From an uncultured euryarchaeote (GTDB taxonomy: Archaea; Thermoplasmatota; Poseidoniia; Poseidoniales; Thalassarchaeaceae): a DNA stretch of 7,937 nucleotides. Position 1 is the stretch's first letter; every line of letters starts with the position of its first letter. Location: positions 1-7,937 of the forward strand of contig CALCOR010000104.1 of assembly GCA_937897085.1 (NCBI GenBank), written 5' to 3'. Positions 1 to 7,000 of this stretch are shown here, piece after piece. Made by a program: the position numbers and the translations under genes. The notes beneath the pieces were generated by a model that was given only the letters and a program-made list of their open reading frames with translations, was not told the DNA's origin and made no database searches.

Positions 1-18
1 AAAACTCCAATTGAAAAA
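1..18 (-). terminator. Probable T-rich terminator after gatD
   Basis: Reading the minus strand downstream of the gatD stop at 43, the sequence turns AT-rich and contains a run of five T (18-14) and a run of four T at the window edge (4-1). Euryarchaeal transcription typically ends at such T-tracts. Two copies of CTCCAATTG (5-13 and 25-33, plus-strand reading) lie 20 bp apart in the same stretch. No stable stem is evident, so the call rests on T-runs and position only. The window edge cuts the region off. Confidence 0.4.
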
Positions 19-42
19 CCGAATCTCCAATTGGGGAATCAC

Positions 43-1407
43 TCAGATTGTGTCGGGATTTTCACCCACGAGGTCAGCCGTCCAGGCGGCCGCCAGTTCA
101 TCTCCTGAAACACCGCGGCTCAGCAGATGGTGCAACTTGGCCAGTGAGGCCTCTGGCGAGCAGGTCGAGCCGTGTCCGAGCACACCCAGATCCTGCTGAT
201 CCCGCCCCTTGCTGTAGACGTCGAGATGTATCGGTCCGCGAATGCACTGCGTCGTGACCACAGCGACCCCACCTGCCCCCACATACGCGCCGAGCGCGTC
301 TGCGACGGCTGTATTCTCCGGAGCGTCGCCCGGGTCATCGAGCGGGAGGTGGCCCAGTCCGGTCCCGTGGAACAGGATGGCGTCGTATCCAGCACTGCCA
401 GCAATTTCGATCTGGTCGGCGTAGAGCTGCGAACCGGACACGAGCTGCAGGATGCGAACTTCCTCCGAGAACGGAGTGGGCGATTCGCACACTTCCCTTG
501 CTGCCGCCTGCTGTCGTCGGGACGCGTAGCCATCCTCCAAGGTAATCTCAGCACCATCCTGAGTGACGTCCACATCGGCGAGCGGATCTTGGTTCACGCT
601 CTGGAAGGCGTCCCTGCGTGATGAGTGGTCCTTGCGCACGGCACATCCCGGATGAACGGCCATCACGCCATCATCCGAACCTGCGTGCATGATCAGCGTC
701 GTGGAATCTGCGCATCCCCCGGCGGGTTCAGGACCGTGAGCAGCCCAGTGAACGGCGGCGATGAGATTCTGCACTCCATCTGTGGACCCACGGTCTGAGG
801 ATCTTTGTGACCCGGTGAAGGTGATTCTACCGGCAGGTCTGCCCCCTTCCCCTGAGAATGCGAACGCGACTGCTGCGGCAGAGATGTGCATCGTGTCGGT
901 GCCATGGGTGATGACCACCCCGGCGGCTCCTTCGGCGAACGCCTCGGTGCACGCGCTGGCCATCCGATTCCAGTGCTGTGGCCTGATGTCGTCCGACCAC
1001 ATGTTCCCCAGTTTCCGCGTGCGTATGCGGGCGTGGCGGGCAAGTTCGGGAACCGCAGCGAGCAGTTCCTCAGGCTCGAAGCGAGCAGTGACCGCGCCAG
1101 TGCTGTAGTCCACCTTGCTGGCGATCGTTCCACCAGTGTGCAGGATGAACACCACCGGGAGACCAGGATCCTCGACCAACTCACCCTCATCTCCAGCAGA
1201 CTCGGCATCCGGGCCTGCCACGACCTCAAGGTCAGTGACGTTGTCCAGACGATGGGTGACGTTGTAGCCGTTCAGCAGTTTGACCGTGATGCATCCCTCG
1301 GCGCTCGGAGCGAGCAGCACCCCCTCGACCACGGTCGGCCCGTTCCAGGTCGACGCGTTGAGGCGGACCTTCGAGCCGACCTGCGGCAAGCCGTCCTCCG
1401 CAACCAT
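43..1407 (-). CDS. gatD: Glutamyl-tRNA(Gln) amidotransferase subunit D (GatD)
   Basis: GatD is the glutaminase-like subunit of the archaeal GatDE complex. It releases ammonia from an amide donor, and GatE uses that ammonia to convert Glu-tRNA(Gln) to Gln-tRNA(Gln) in the cytoplasm. From the ATG at 1407 the protein has 454 residues, close to the roughly 435-440 of known GatDs. Residues about 10-64 match the small N-terminal GatD barrel (GSKVRL, then VKLLNGYNV). The type I asparaginase fold follows: TGGTIAS at 91-97 with nucleophile candidate Thr94, and HGTDTM at 168-173 with Thr170 and Asp171. Lys259 in VRKDHSSRRDAF is the likely catalytic lysine; all family catalytic residues appear present. 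The frame stays open to a GTG at 1518 and also has an ATG at 1434. The extra N-terminal residues do not resemble GatD and would leave no promoter space before the divergent tRNA, so 1407 is preferred. gatE is not seen in the 42 bases beyond the stop. Confidence 0.95.
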   Translation of the reverse strand: MVAEDGLPQVGSKVRLNASTWNGPTVVEGVLLAPSAEGCITVKLLNGYNVTHRLDNVTDLEVVAGPDAESAGDEGELVEDPGLPVVFILHTGGTIASKVDYSTGAVTARFEPEELLAAVPELARHARIRTRKLGNMWSDDIRPQHWNRMASACTEAFAEGAAGVVITHGTDTMHISAAAVAFAFSGEGGRPAGRITFTGSQRSSDRGSTDGVQNLIAAVHWAAHGPEPAGGCADSTTLIMHAGSDDGVMAVHPGCAVRKDHSSRRDAFQSVNQDPLADVDVTQDGAEITLEDGYASRRQQAAAREVCESPTPFSEEVRILQLVSGSQLYADQIEIAGSAGYDAILFHGTGLGHLPLDDPGDAPENTAVADALGAYVGAGGVAVVTTQCIRGPIHLDVYSKGRDQQDLGVLGHGSTCSPEASLAKLHHLLSRGVSGDELAAAWTADLVGENPDTI

Positions 1408-1519
1408 ATCGCCCCGTGTGCCGCTTCGGTCCATCAACGCGCCGATGCTCGACAGTGGACTGTTCGCCGGAGTCCACCCCGAATCGTTGAAAGACAGAGG
1501 CAGGGTGGCCGCACCCACC

Positions 1520-1644
1520 GCCGGGGTGGCGTAGTTGGTGGCGCGTCGGACTCATAGGGCAGCCTTCTGGCAGAGTGAGCGCTGAAGCCCCTTCGCAATG
1601 TCTGAGACATCCGAAGGTCGCGGGTTCGAGTCCCGCTCCCGGCA
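1520..1644 (+). tRNA. tRNA-Met (CAT), elongator, with 52-nt intron
   Basis: All four arms can be drawn. The acceptor is GCCGGGG (1520-1526) with TCCCGGC (1637-1643), ending in a G-U pair. The D stem is GCGT (1529-1532) with GCGC (1541-1544) around a GG-containing loop. The anticodon stem is TCGGA (1546-1550) with TCCGA (1610-1614). The T arm is GCGGG (1620-1624), TTCGAGT, CCCGC (1632-1636). The anticodon CAT is at 1553-1555 in the loop CTCATA-A once the intron is removed, and the variable loop is AGGTC. The discriminator is A1644 and CCA is not encoded (CCT follows). The GCCGGGG acceptor and the anticodon stem lacking the GGG/CCC initiator signature point to elongator Met rather than initiator. 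A tRNA-Ile2 with modified CAU is less likely but not formally excluded. Position 21 is G instead of the usual A. It is divergent from gatD. Confidence 0.93.
1557..1608 (+). other. tRNA-Met intron at 37/38 (canonical BHB)
   Basis: The 52-nt insert follows A37 and precedes A38 and makes a complete bulge-helix-bulge for the archaeal splicing endonuclease. The anticodon stem is the outer helix. CTCA (1551-1554) pairs perfectly with TGAG (1603-1606) as the 4-bp central helix. The 3-nt bulges are TA|G (1555-1557) and AC|A (1607-1609), cut after the second base of each. The inner helix is GGCA (1558-1561) with TGTC (1599-1602), including one G-U pair. No ORF or homing-endonuclease coding fits in this length. 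Confidence 0.92.
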
Positions 1645-1678
1645 CCTGTTCAGCGTCGCGCTTCGCCGTGCCCTTGCT

Positions 1679-1691
1679 CCGCCGGGGTGGC
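1679..1691 (+). repeat. 13-bp direct repeat of the tRNA-Met 5' end
   Basis: CCGCCGGGGTGGC at 1679-1691 is identical to 1518-1530, which covers two bases before the tRNA and its first 11 nucleotides. The copies are 161 bp apart, and the second begins 35 bp after the tRNA 3' end. Identity stops abruptly on both sides. No second T arm or anticodon arm follows, so this is not an intact second tRNA. A partial duplication, a decayed tandem tRNA or chance in GC-rich DNA are all possible. Confidence 0.6.
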
Positions 1692-1740
1692 AAGCAGCGA
1701 ACGCATGATAGGGGGTGCGCGCTGGGGCGGAGCGACGCAC

Positions 1741-2631
1741 ATGGTCGACGTGAGCACTGCGATGGCCGCCGCCCGCGCTGATTCCGGCAAGCGCCGGCGT
1801 GGGGACAAGGAGGGCAAGAAGCGGCCAGGGAGCAAGATGGGAGTGGAACTGTTCGACCCTGCTGAGCATGTGCAGAAGGAGAAGGCGGACACCATCTCGA
1901 TGTGGTTGATGATTCTCATGGGGCTCTCCGTCGCCCTGGGCTTTCGCTACCTGATGATGCCCGGGATGGAGGCGCCGCGGGATGTGCTGTGGTTCCTTCC
2001 GCTGGCATTGGTGGTGATCATACCAGCGTTGCACAAGGTCCTGATTCCAGAGCCGCACAAGTCGCTGTACACTTTCGGCAACTGGTTCCGCGCCGCTTTT
2101 CTCTACATCTTCACTTGGCTGTCCATCTCATTCCTGGTGGTCAATCCACCAATCGGGGACATCGCAGCTCCTGAGGTGGCTGGGAAGTGGACGGTCGTGC
2201 TGGTGGACGAGGATGGGACGGTCATACTCGACGAGGGCAACCTGACCTCCAAAGGCGGCGAGTTCACCCTGTACCGCAACGACAGCATCGCCTCAGCGAC
2301 GATCGTATTCGCAGTGCGTGACAACACCGATCCCGATGCCGCCACGCTCACATTGAGCCATCTCATAATCGCACCCGGCGCAGAATCGGTGACGGTGGCC
2401 GACGGGTCTGTCGCTGACCTCGCCAGCGGGAACGGTTCATGCGCTCCCATATGGGATGATCTCTCACCCAAGCAGCGCGATAAGATTGTACTGCACGAGG
2501 CGGATTCCTGTGTTGCCCTCGATCTAGGGAGACTCTCCATCGGAGAATACGACCTCTCGTTGACGCTCTCAGAGCAGGGCGATCCGTGGATCAACTCCGC
2601 TAGTGAATCGTGGCGACTCACCGTGCTCTGA
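1741..2631 (+). CDS. Unrecognised membrane protein, three TM helices plus soluble domain
   Basis: I do not recognise a family. From the ATG at 1741 the product has 296 residues. An N-terminal basic, Lys/Arg-rich stretch (about 15-35) is followed by hydrophobic segments at about 52-73, 82-102 and 116-136, the second and third joined by a short loop with PEPHKS. The remaining about 155 residues are polar and beta-rich. They contain two cysteines (about 234 and 257) that could form a disulfide, which fits an exported domain anchored by the helices. With a cytoplasmic basic N-terminus and three helices, the C-terminal domain would lie outside; this topology is inferred. The frame extends upstream to an ATG at 1705 and a GTG at 1687. 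The 1741 start is preferred because GGAG (1729-1732) lies 8 nt before it and the upstream residues look non-coding. It stands alone on the plus strand and converges with the small gene ending at 2651. Confidence 0.85.
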   Translation: MVDVSTAMAAARADSGKRRRGDKEGKKRPGSKMGVELFDPAEHVQKEKADTISMWLMILMGLSVALGFRYLMMPGMEAPRDVLWFLPLALVVIIPALHKVLIPEPHKSLYTFGNWFRAAFLYIFTWLSISFLVVNPPIGDIAAPEVAGKWTVVLVDEDGTVILDEGNLTSKGGEFTLYRNDSIASATIVFAVRDNTDPDAATLTLSHLIIAPGAESVTVADGSVADLASGNGSCAPIWDDLSPKQRDKIVLHEADSCVALDLGRLSIGEYDLSLTLSEQGDPWINSASESWRLTVL

Positions 2632-2650
2632 TCTGTTGCATGGCTCAGCG

Positions 2651-2872
2651 TCAAGCCCACGCCGGTTTCAGCAGATCAGCATGTTGGTTCACTATCGCCT
2701 CGAACATCGGCCGCAGTTTCTCCCTGAGTTTTTCGTCCATCACGCTGACACCGACTCGCGCGGAGCGCCACCTGCGGACGTTCTCAGCGAGCGGTGTACA
2801 GGCGAGCAGGTCCCCGAACAGCAGGTTTCTCGTCGTCTTGTGTTGCATTCCATCACCAAGGGTGGAGCGCAT
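2651..2872 (-). CDS. Small hypothetical protein (73 aa)
   Basis: No family is recognised. The ATG at 2872 is preceded by AAGGTG (2888-2883, minus strand) at a 10-nt spacing, which matches an archaeal Shine-Dalgarno. The product is charged and probably helical: a basic start with two His/Lys/Arg clusters, a leucine-rich middle (NLLFGDLLA) and a Lys/Glu-rich region (DEKLREKLRPMFEAIV) that looks amphipathic. There is no signal peptide or membrane helix, and only one cysteine. Third codon positions are mostly G or C, as in neighbouring genes, while the 110 bases upstream are visibly more AT-rich. That contrast argues this is a real gene starting here rather than at the GTG (3019) inside rfcS. It follows rfcS in the same direction after 113 bases and ends 19 bases from the stop of the converging membrane-protein gene. 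Confidence 0.6.
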   Translation of the reverse strand: MRSTLGDGMQHKTTRNLLFGDLLACTPLAENVRRWRSARVGVSVMDEKLREKLRPMFEAIVNQHADLLKPAWA

Positions 2873-2985
2873 GGCACGAATACACCTTGATTTTCCCCGG
2901 AGGCCATCCCCACTGTAAGTGAAAGTGAATCTGAATTCATACACCTGTTCTGCACGTTCAAGAGTTCCAACCAATGGAACTGCAA
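2873..2985 (-). promoter_or_regulatory. AT-rich intergenic region, likely promoter/leader of the 73-aa gene
   Basis: This 113-bp gap is AT-richer than its surroundings. It contains AGTGAA twice in tandem followed by TCTGAA (2918-2935), the palindrome TGAATTCA (2932-2939), and ATACACCT at both 2880-2887 and 2939-2946. On the minus strand the last repeat reads AGGTGTAT, and the copy nearer the gene supplies its Shine-Dalgarno. No clear TATA box of TTTATA type is visible. The region could hold the rfcS 3' end and a separate promoter; this is inference from composition. Confidence 0.35.
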
Positions 2986-3942
2986 TCACTCGTCGAGCAT
3001 CTGGCACAGTCGGCTGCACAGAGCGTCGAGTTGCAGCGCTTCACCACCGCCCTCGACCAGACGGAAGTCAATCTCCGCCATCATCTCAGTGAGGTCGAGT
3101 TTCTGGCTCTCGGATAGGAACTCGATGTCGAACACGGAACGGTGCAATTGATTCACGAAGTCCGTTCCTGCCAGTCCGTACTGGTCGAGTATCTCCCGCA
3201 GTCGTCGCCGTGCAGGATGGAATCCGTCCTGCTTGCAGGCGAGCACGAATCCGTGCAGTGCTTCAGGTGGCGCAGTGGCGGTGGTCTCGTAAACGAGTGC
3301 ACGGGTGATATGCGGATCTAATGAGGCGGCAACCTGCAGCGCGGTGATGGCCTTCCTGAGATCACCAAGGCTGACGTGCACGATCGCATCACAGGCGTCG
3401 TCGTCGAGTTCGATATCCTCTGCAGCGGCGATTTTGCGCACTTCCTCGGCCACCTGGTCGGAAGCTATCGGGCGGAAGCGGAAGACAGCGCAGCGGGATT
3501 GGATCGGTTCGATGATCTTGGACGAGTAATTGCACGACAGGATGAACCGACAGGTCCCTGAGTATTGCTCCATGATACGACGCAGCGCTCCCTGTGCGTC
3601 GGGTGTGAGTGCGTCCGCCTCGTCGAGGAATATGACCTTGAATGTCGCACCGCCGAGTGGTGCAGAACGGGCGAACTGTTTCACCTTGGTACGGATGCTC
3701 TCCAGCCCACGCTCATCGCTGGCGTTCATTTCCAGGGTATTCTCCCGGTAGGAGTCCGTGAACACATCTCTAGTCAGGGCGAGTGCGGCGGTGGTCTTAC
3801 CTGTTCCCGGGGGGCCGGCGAACAGCATGTGCGGGAAGGTTCCCGACTCAGCGTATACCTCCAGTCGGTTGACCACTGCGGACTGTCCGCGGATGTTTCC
3901 GACACTCTTTGGCCGGTGCTTCTCGACCCACATCTGACCCAT
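2986..3942 (-). CDS. rfcS: Replication factor C small subunit
   Basis: This is the archaeal clamp-loader small subunit. With RfcL it forms the ATP-driven complex that opens PCNA and loads it on primed DNA. The 318-residue product matches the usual length and needs no intein removal. Landmarks in order: the RFC-box start WVEKHRPKS (5-13); Walker A GPPGTGKTT (43-51); NASDERG (73-79); Walker B VIFLDEAD (103-110); sensor 1 in LSCNYSS (135-141, Asn138); the clamp-loader SRC motif (149-151, arginine finger); sensor 2 GDLRKAI (193-199). A C-terminal helical collar domain follows from about residue 225. All catalytic residues are intact. The start at 3942 has GAGG about 13 nt upstream; an ATG at 3933 is the alternative. 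It is divergent from the giant surface-protein gene across a 120-bp gap, with the 73-aa gene downstream. The large subunit gene is not in the window. Confidence 0.97.
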   Translation of the reverse strand: MGQMWVEKHRPKSVGNIRGQSAVVNRLEVYAESGTFPHMLFAGPPGTGKTTAALALTRDVFTDSYRENTLEMNASDERGLESIRTKVKQFARSAPLGGATFKVIFLDEADALTPDAQGALRRIMEQYSGTCRFILSCNYSSKIIEPIQSRCAVFRFRPIASDQVAEEVRKIAAAEDIELDDDACDAIVHVSLGDLRKAITALQVAASLDPHITRALVYETTATAPPEALHGFVLACKQDGFHPARRRLREILDQYGLAGTDFVNQLHRSVFDIEFLSESQKLDLTEMMAEIDFRLVEGGGEALQLDALCSRLCQMLDE

Positions 3943-3994
3943 GCTGCGCGTACCGTCCTCAACTCACGTACGACCGCCGATAACCATTGCGTCA

Positions 3995-4022
3995 GCAGCA
4001 GGTTGGGAGGTGCTCCTGCTGC
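3995..4022 (+). promoter_or_regulatory. Inverted repeat 1 in the rfcS/giant-gene intergenic region
   Basis: GCAGCAGG (3995-4002) and CCTGCTGC (4015-4022) form a perfect 8-bp stem with a 12-nt loop that contains GGAGGTG (4006-4012), a near-complete anti-SD match with no usable start codon just after it. The 3' arm (4018-4022) is also the base of the second hairpin, so only one can fold at a time in a single RNA. It lies upstream of both divergent genes, so action on DNA (operator) rather than RNA is also possible. Confidence 0.45.
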
Positions 4023-4050
4023 GGGACACTCCATAGGAGGGTCCCGTGGC
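4018..4050 (+). promoter_or_regulatory. Strong leader hairpin upstream of the giant gene
   Basis: Ten outer pairs (4018-4027 with 4041-4050), one A/G mismatch (4028/4040) and four inner pairs, CTCC (4029-4032) with GGAG (4036-4039), close an ATA loop. Two of the outer pairs are G-U in plus-strand RNA and would become A/C mismatches in the minus-strand RNA, so the structure favours a role in the giant gene's 5' leader rather than in rfcS. The hairpin buries the SD-like GGAGG at 4036-4040. Function is inferred. Confidence 0.5.
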
Positions 4051-4063
4051 CGAAAGCGGTTAA
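4046..4063 (+). other. Five-codon leader ORF overlapping the giant gene start
   Basis: GGAGG (4036-4040) is followed after 5 nt by GTG (4046), then GCC GAA AGC GGT and TAA (4061-4063). The stop shares its last A with the ATG at 4063 (TAATG), the arrangement typical of termination-reinitiation coupling. If real, ribosomes loading at GGAGG would translate five codons and restart at 4063. It could equally be chance: GTG is a common trinucleotide and the ORF is minimal. Confidence 0.3.
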
Positions 4064-7000
4064 TGCCAGCAGCGTGTCGCCGGATGCTGGTTGCAATGCT
4101 GAAGGGGAGAGAATCACGTCGAAAGGGGATGGCAGCATGCCTTCTGGCGCTGCTGATGGTGCTGGTTCCGTGGAGTGCATTTTCATCTCCGACTGAATTG
4201 GAAATTGAATTTGGCCCCTCCTGGGTGACCGGTTCCTCGACCGCCAGCGCCGACACGATGCTCAACGTCACCTCACCGAATGCTACAGACGGCTCATCGT
4301 ACAACCTGAACCTCTCCTCAGGAATGATGGATGAACGGCCTACGCTGCTGTTCACATTCCCGTTGACCTCCAACGTCACCGGAGGAATCGTGCCTGCGGC
4401 AGGATCCATCCAGAGCGCGTCGGTCACGCTCCACTTCGTGTATGTCGGAAGCGCAGGGAGCACCTACATCCACGCAGCAGCACTGAATGGGACCTACGAG
4501 GAGGCGAATGCCACCTACCTCAACAGAACCCACAACACCACTTGGAGTGACGCCGGGGCGAACGGGGATGACGATCGAGGTCAATGGGAACCGCGAGCCC
4601 AACTTCCGGGAAGCAGCGGCTCGGTTACGGTGAACATCACCGCCATCGCCCAGCAGGCGCTCGCCGCTGGGCTCACCAGCGTGTCCATCGCCGTGTCGTC
4701 GTCTGGTCTGGCCGTCTATGTCGTGCACAGCAGCGAGCATCCGACCACCAGCAAACGGCCTACGATGACCGTCACACACAGCAACAACCAACCGGCGACG
4801 GGGGCGGCTGTGCTGCTCTCCTCACCTGCAGATGGTTCAGTGGTGATGACACCTGATCTCGTGCTCAGTTCAGATACAGAACCAACGGTCTCTTGGACGA
4901 ATCTTTCCGGTTCGGGAGTCGAGGCCCACTTCTCCAGCAGCAAGGACTTCAGGGAGGCGACCGATGGTGACTGGGACTTCGTATCCTGGCCCTCTAACTC
5001 CGACTTCAGCATCTCCGGGTCCAACGGCACTTTCACAGTGCCTTCTTCCGACGCTCTGCTGGAAGGAAAGACGATTCACTGGCGACTGCGCTCGACCATG
5101 TCAGACCAACTGTCGGAGTGGGAGAGCGGCTGGTTCATGCTCCCTGAGCACGATGTCACGCTGCAGTCGAACGGCTCAGCGAACGAGACGTACTATCGCG
5201 ACACGCTGAACTTGAGCCGCGGCACGATCGATGACACCTGGGTGCGCTCTGGGATGCCTAACTACTCTGGAGGCAATGACGACTCCAGCATGAGGGTTGG
5301 ATTCTCCAACAATACGAATTACGGCGAGATGCACACCATGATCAGGTTCGACCTTCCTGACACCGGAATGCACACCAACGCAACCATCGAGTCGGCGAAA
5401 CTCTCGATGCGGCGCACCGACAGGGAGGGTGACGCGTGGATATCTGTCCACGAGCAATATCTCAACGACTGGTCTGAGAATGATGCAGACTGGAACACCT
5501 CGGACGGCATCAACAACTGGACGAGCGGCGGAATTGCATTGGGCGCCTACCAGAAAATCGGAACTGCGCTGGACGTCATCAACGGCAACAAGTCCGGCCC
5601 GACCTTCGACTTCGATGTCACCTTTGCAGTGCAGGAGTATCTCAGGGACGTGAACACCTGGGGCTATCAAGGCAGCCCGGGCATCTCGTTCATCCTTCTG
5701 GGTCCAACGAGCGGCAATGATTGGGTGGAATTCGGGAGCAGTGAGGATGGTGGCTGGACCTACCGTCCGAAGATGCTCATCACCTACAAGTGGGGAGACG
5801 GGGTAGCCCCGAGTCCGACCACCGTCCTCTCACCGCTCGACGGTCAGGGTGTCTGGGTGAACAGCAGTTACAACCTGTCTGGGGACACGACTCCGATGCT
5901 CAAGTGGGACACAACGGGTATCAGCAACGACGAGATCATCCTCGAGTTGGCGAACACCTCGGACTTCGATACAGGTGTGGTTCATCACGTTGAGAGTTGG
6001 GCGCAGAACTCCGGAATCAGCACGTCCGCGGGCACGTTCGCCATACCAGCATCATGGAATCTTGAGAAGGGGCGCTACTACTACTGGCGCATCCAGGTGG
6101 TGGAGGATGGGGACATATCCGCCCATACCACGCAGAAGTTCTTCATCAGCGAGTTGAACTCGACCTATCTGGGTAACAACGAGTGGGAACTGCGCCTGCG
6201 GCACGGCAACGCCTCGTCGAGCATCGACGCTCCGTTCTGTGGTGACACCTACATCGACAGCCTGGCGACCAACATATCCAACGACGCCGGCGAATTGTCG
6301 ATCACGAGCAGCCAGTACACGCTGTTCGGTTGCGACGTCCGCAGCCATGCGCTACCTCCTGGCTTCGCGGTCACGGATGTAGAACTCAGCATGTGGTCCT
6401 CATACATCAGTGGTTCAGTACCCGTCTCGGTCTACGAATTGAATCAGCACCTGTGGCGCGAAGGCAGCGCCACGTGGGACACATACAACGGAGTCGATTC
6501 ATGGGATGTGGCTGGAGCGGGAGGAAGTGATCGAGGGCAGTTGCTGGACTCCATCACGATTCCTTGCAGCGGCACCTGCCTCACCCCGACAGAGTTCGAA
6601 TGGAACGTGACCGTTGCCGTGCAGAACTCGATGCGTTGGAATGTTCCGGTGGATTTCGTCATCATCGGTTCGGGCAGCGGGCAGGCTGTAATGTCTGACA
6701 AGGAGAACGGGGGAACCTCAGAATACCCAGAACTCGTGATCACGTATGCGCCCGGATCCATGGATGTCCCGGACCCGCCAATGCCGGTCTCGCCGGTGGG
6801 CGGCGTCTGGTCGATGGCCGCTGACATGATTGGACCGAATCGGCAACCGACCCTGAACTGGAATCACTCTGGGTCGATCATCGCCAATGGCTGGGTGGTC
6901 GAGATGGACACCGACTCAACGTTCGTCAGTTCCAACTACACCATCGCTCGTTCGTGGTCCGAGATCAACGACTTCAACGTGACCGCTCGCACCTACACTC

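Noticed and set aside
1..42. gatE beginning with GTG directly after gatD
   Set aside because: The 14 readable codons do not resemble a GatE N-terminus and the stretch is AT-rich with T-runs.
120..1229. Long minus- and plus-strand open frames overlapping gatD in other frames
   Set aside because: They lie inside a gene whose motifs are unambiguous. Their products are Arg/Ser/Pro-rich with no domain, as expected for shadow frames in GC-rich DNA.
1687..1740. Earlier GTG/ATG starts for the membrane protein (1687, 1705)
   Set aside because: The GTG at 1687 falls inside the duplicated tRNA 13-mer, neither has a good ribosome site, and 1741 has GGAG at 8 nt.
2651..3019. 122-residue version of the small ORF starting at GTG 3019
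   Set aside because: The extra 49 codons overlap the rfcS end and use AT-rich third positions unlike the rest, and the Shine-Dalgarno points to 2872.
3943..4062. A tRNA or other structured RNA gene between rfcS and the giant gene
   Set aside because: No T-arm consensus (GTTCGA with flanking stem) or acceptor pairing is present; the inverted repeats fit a leader better.
4129..4143. Lipoprotein signal (MAAC) in the giant protein
   Set aside because: The cysteine sits at the start of the hydrophobic core, not after it, so a lipobox cleavage there would remove no signal peptide.
4318..5670. Antisense frames of 106-229 residues opposite the giant gene and the rfcS start
   Set aside because: No recognisable domains, no ribosome sites, and the opposite strand has a clear repeated domain pattern.
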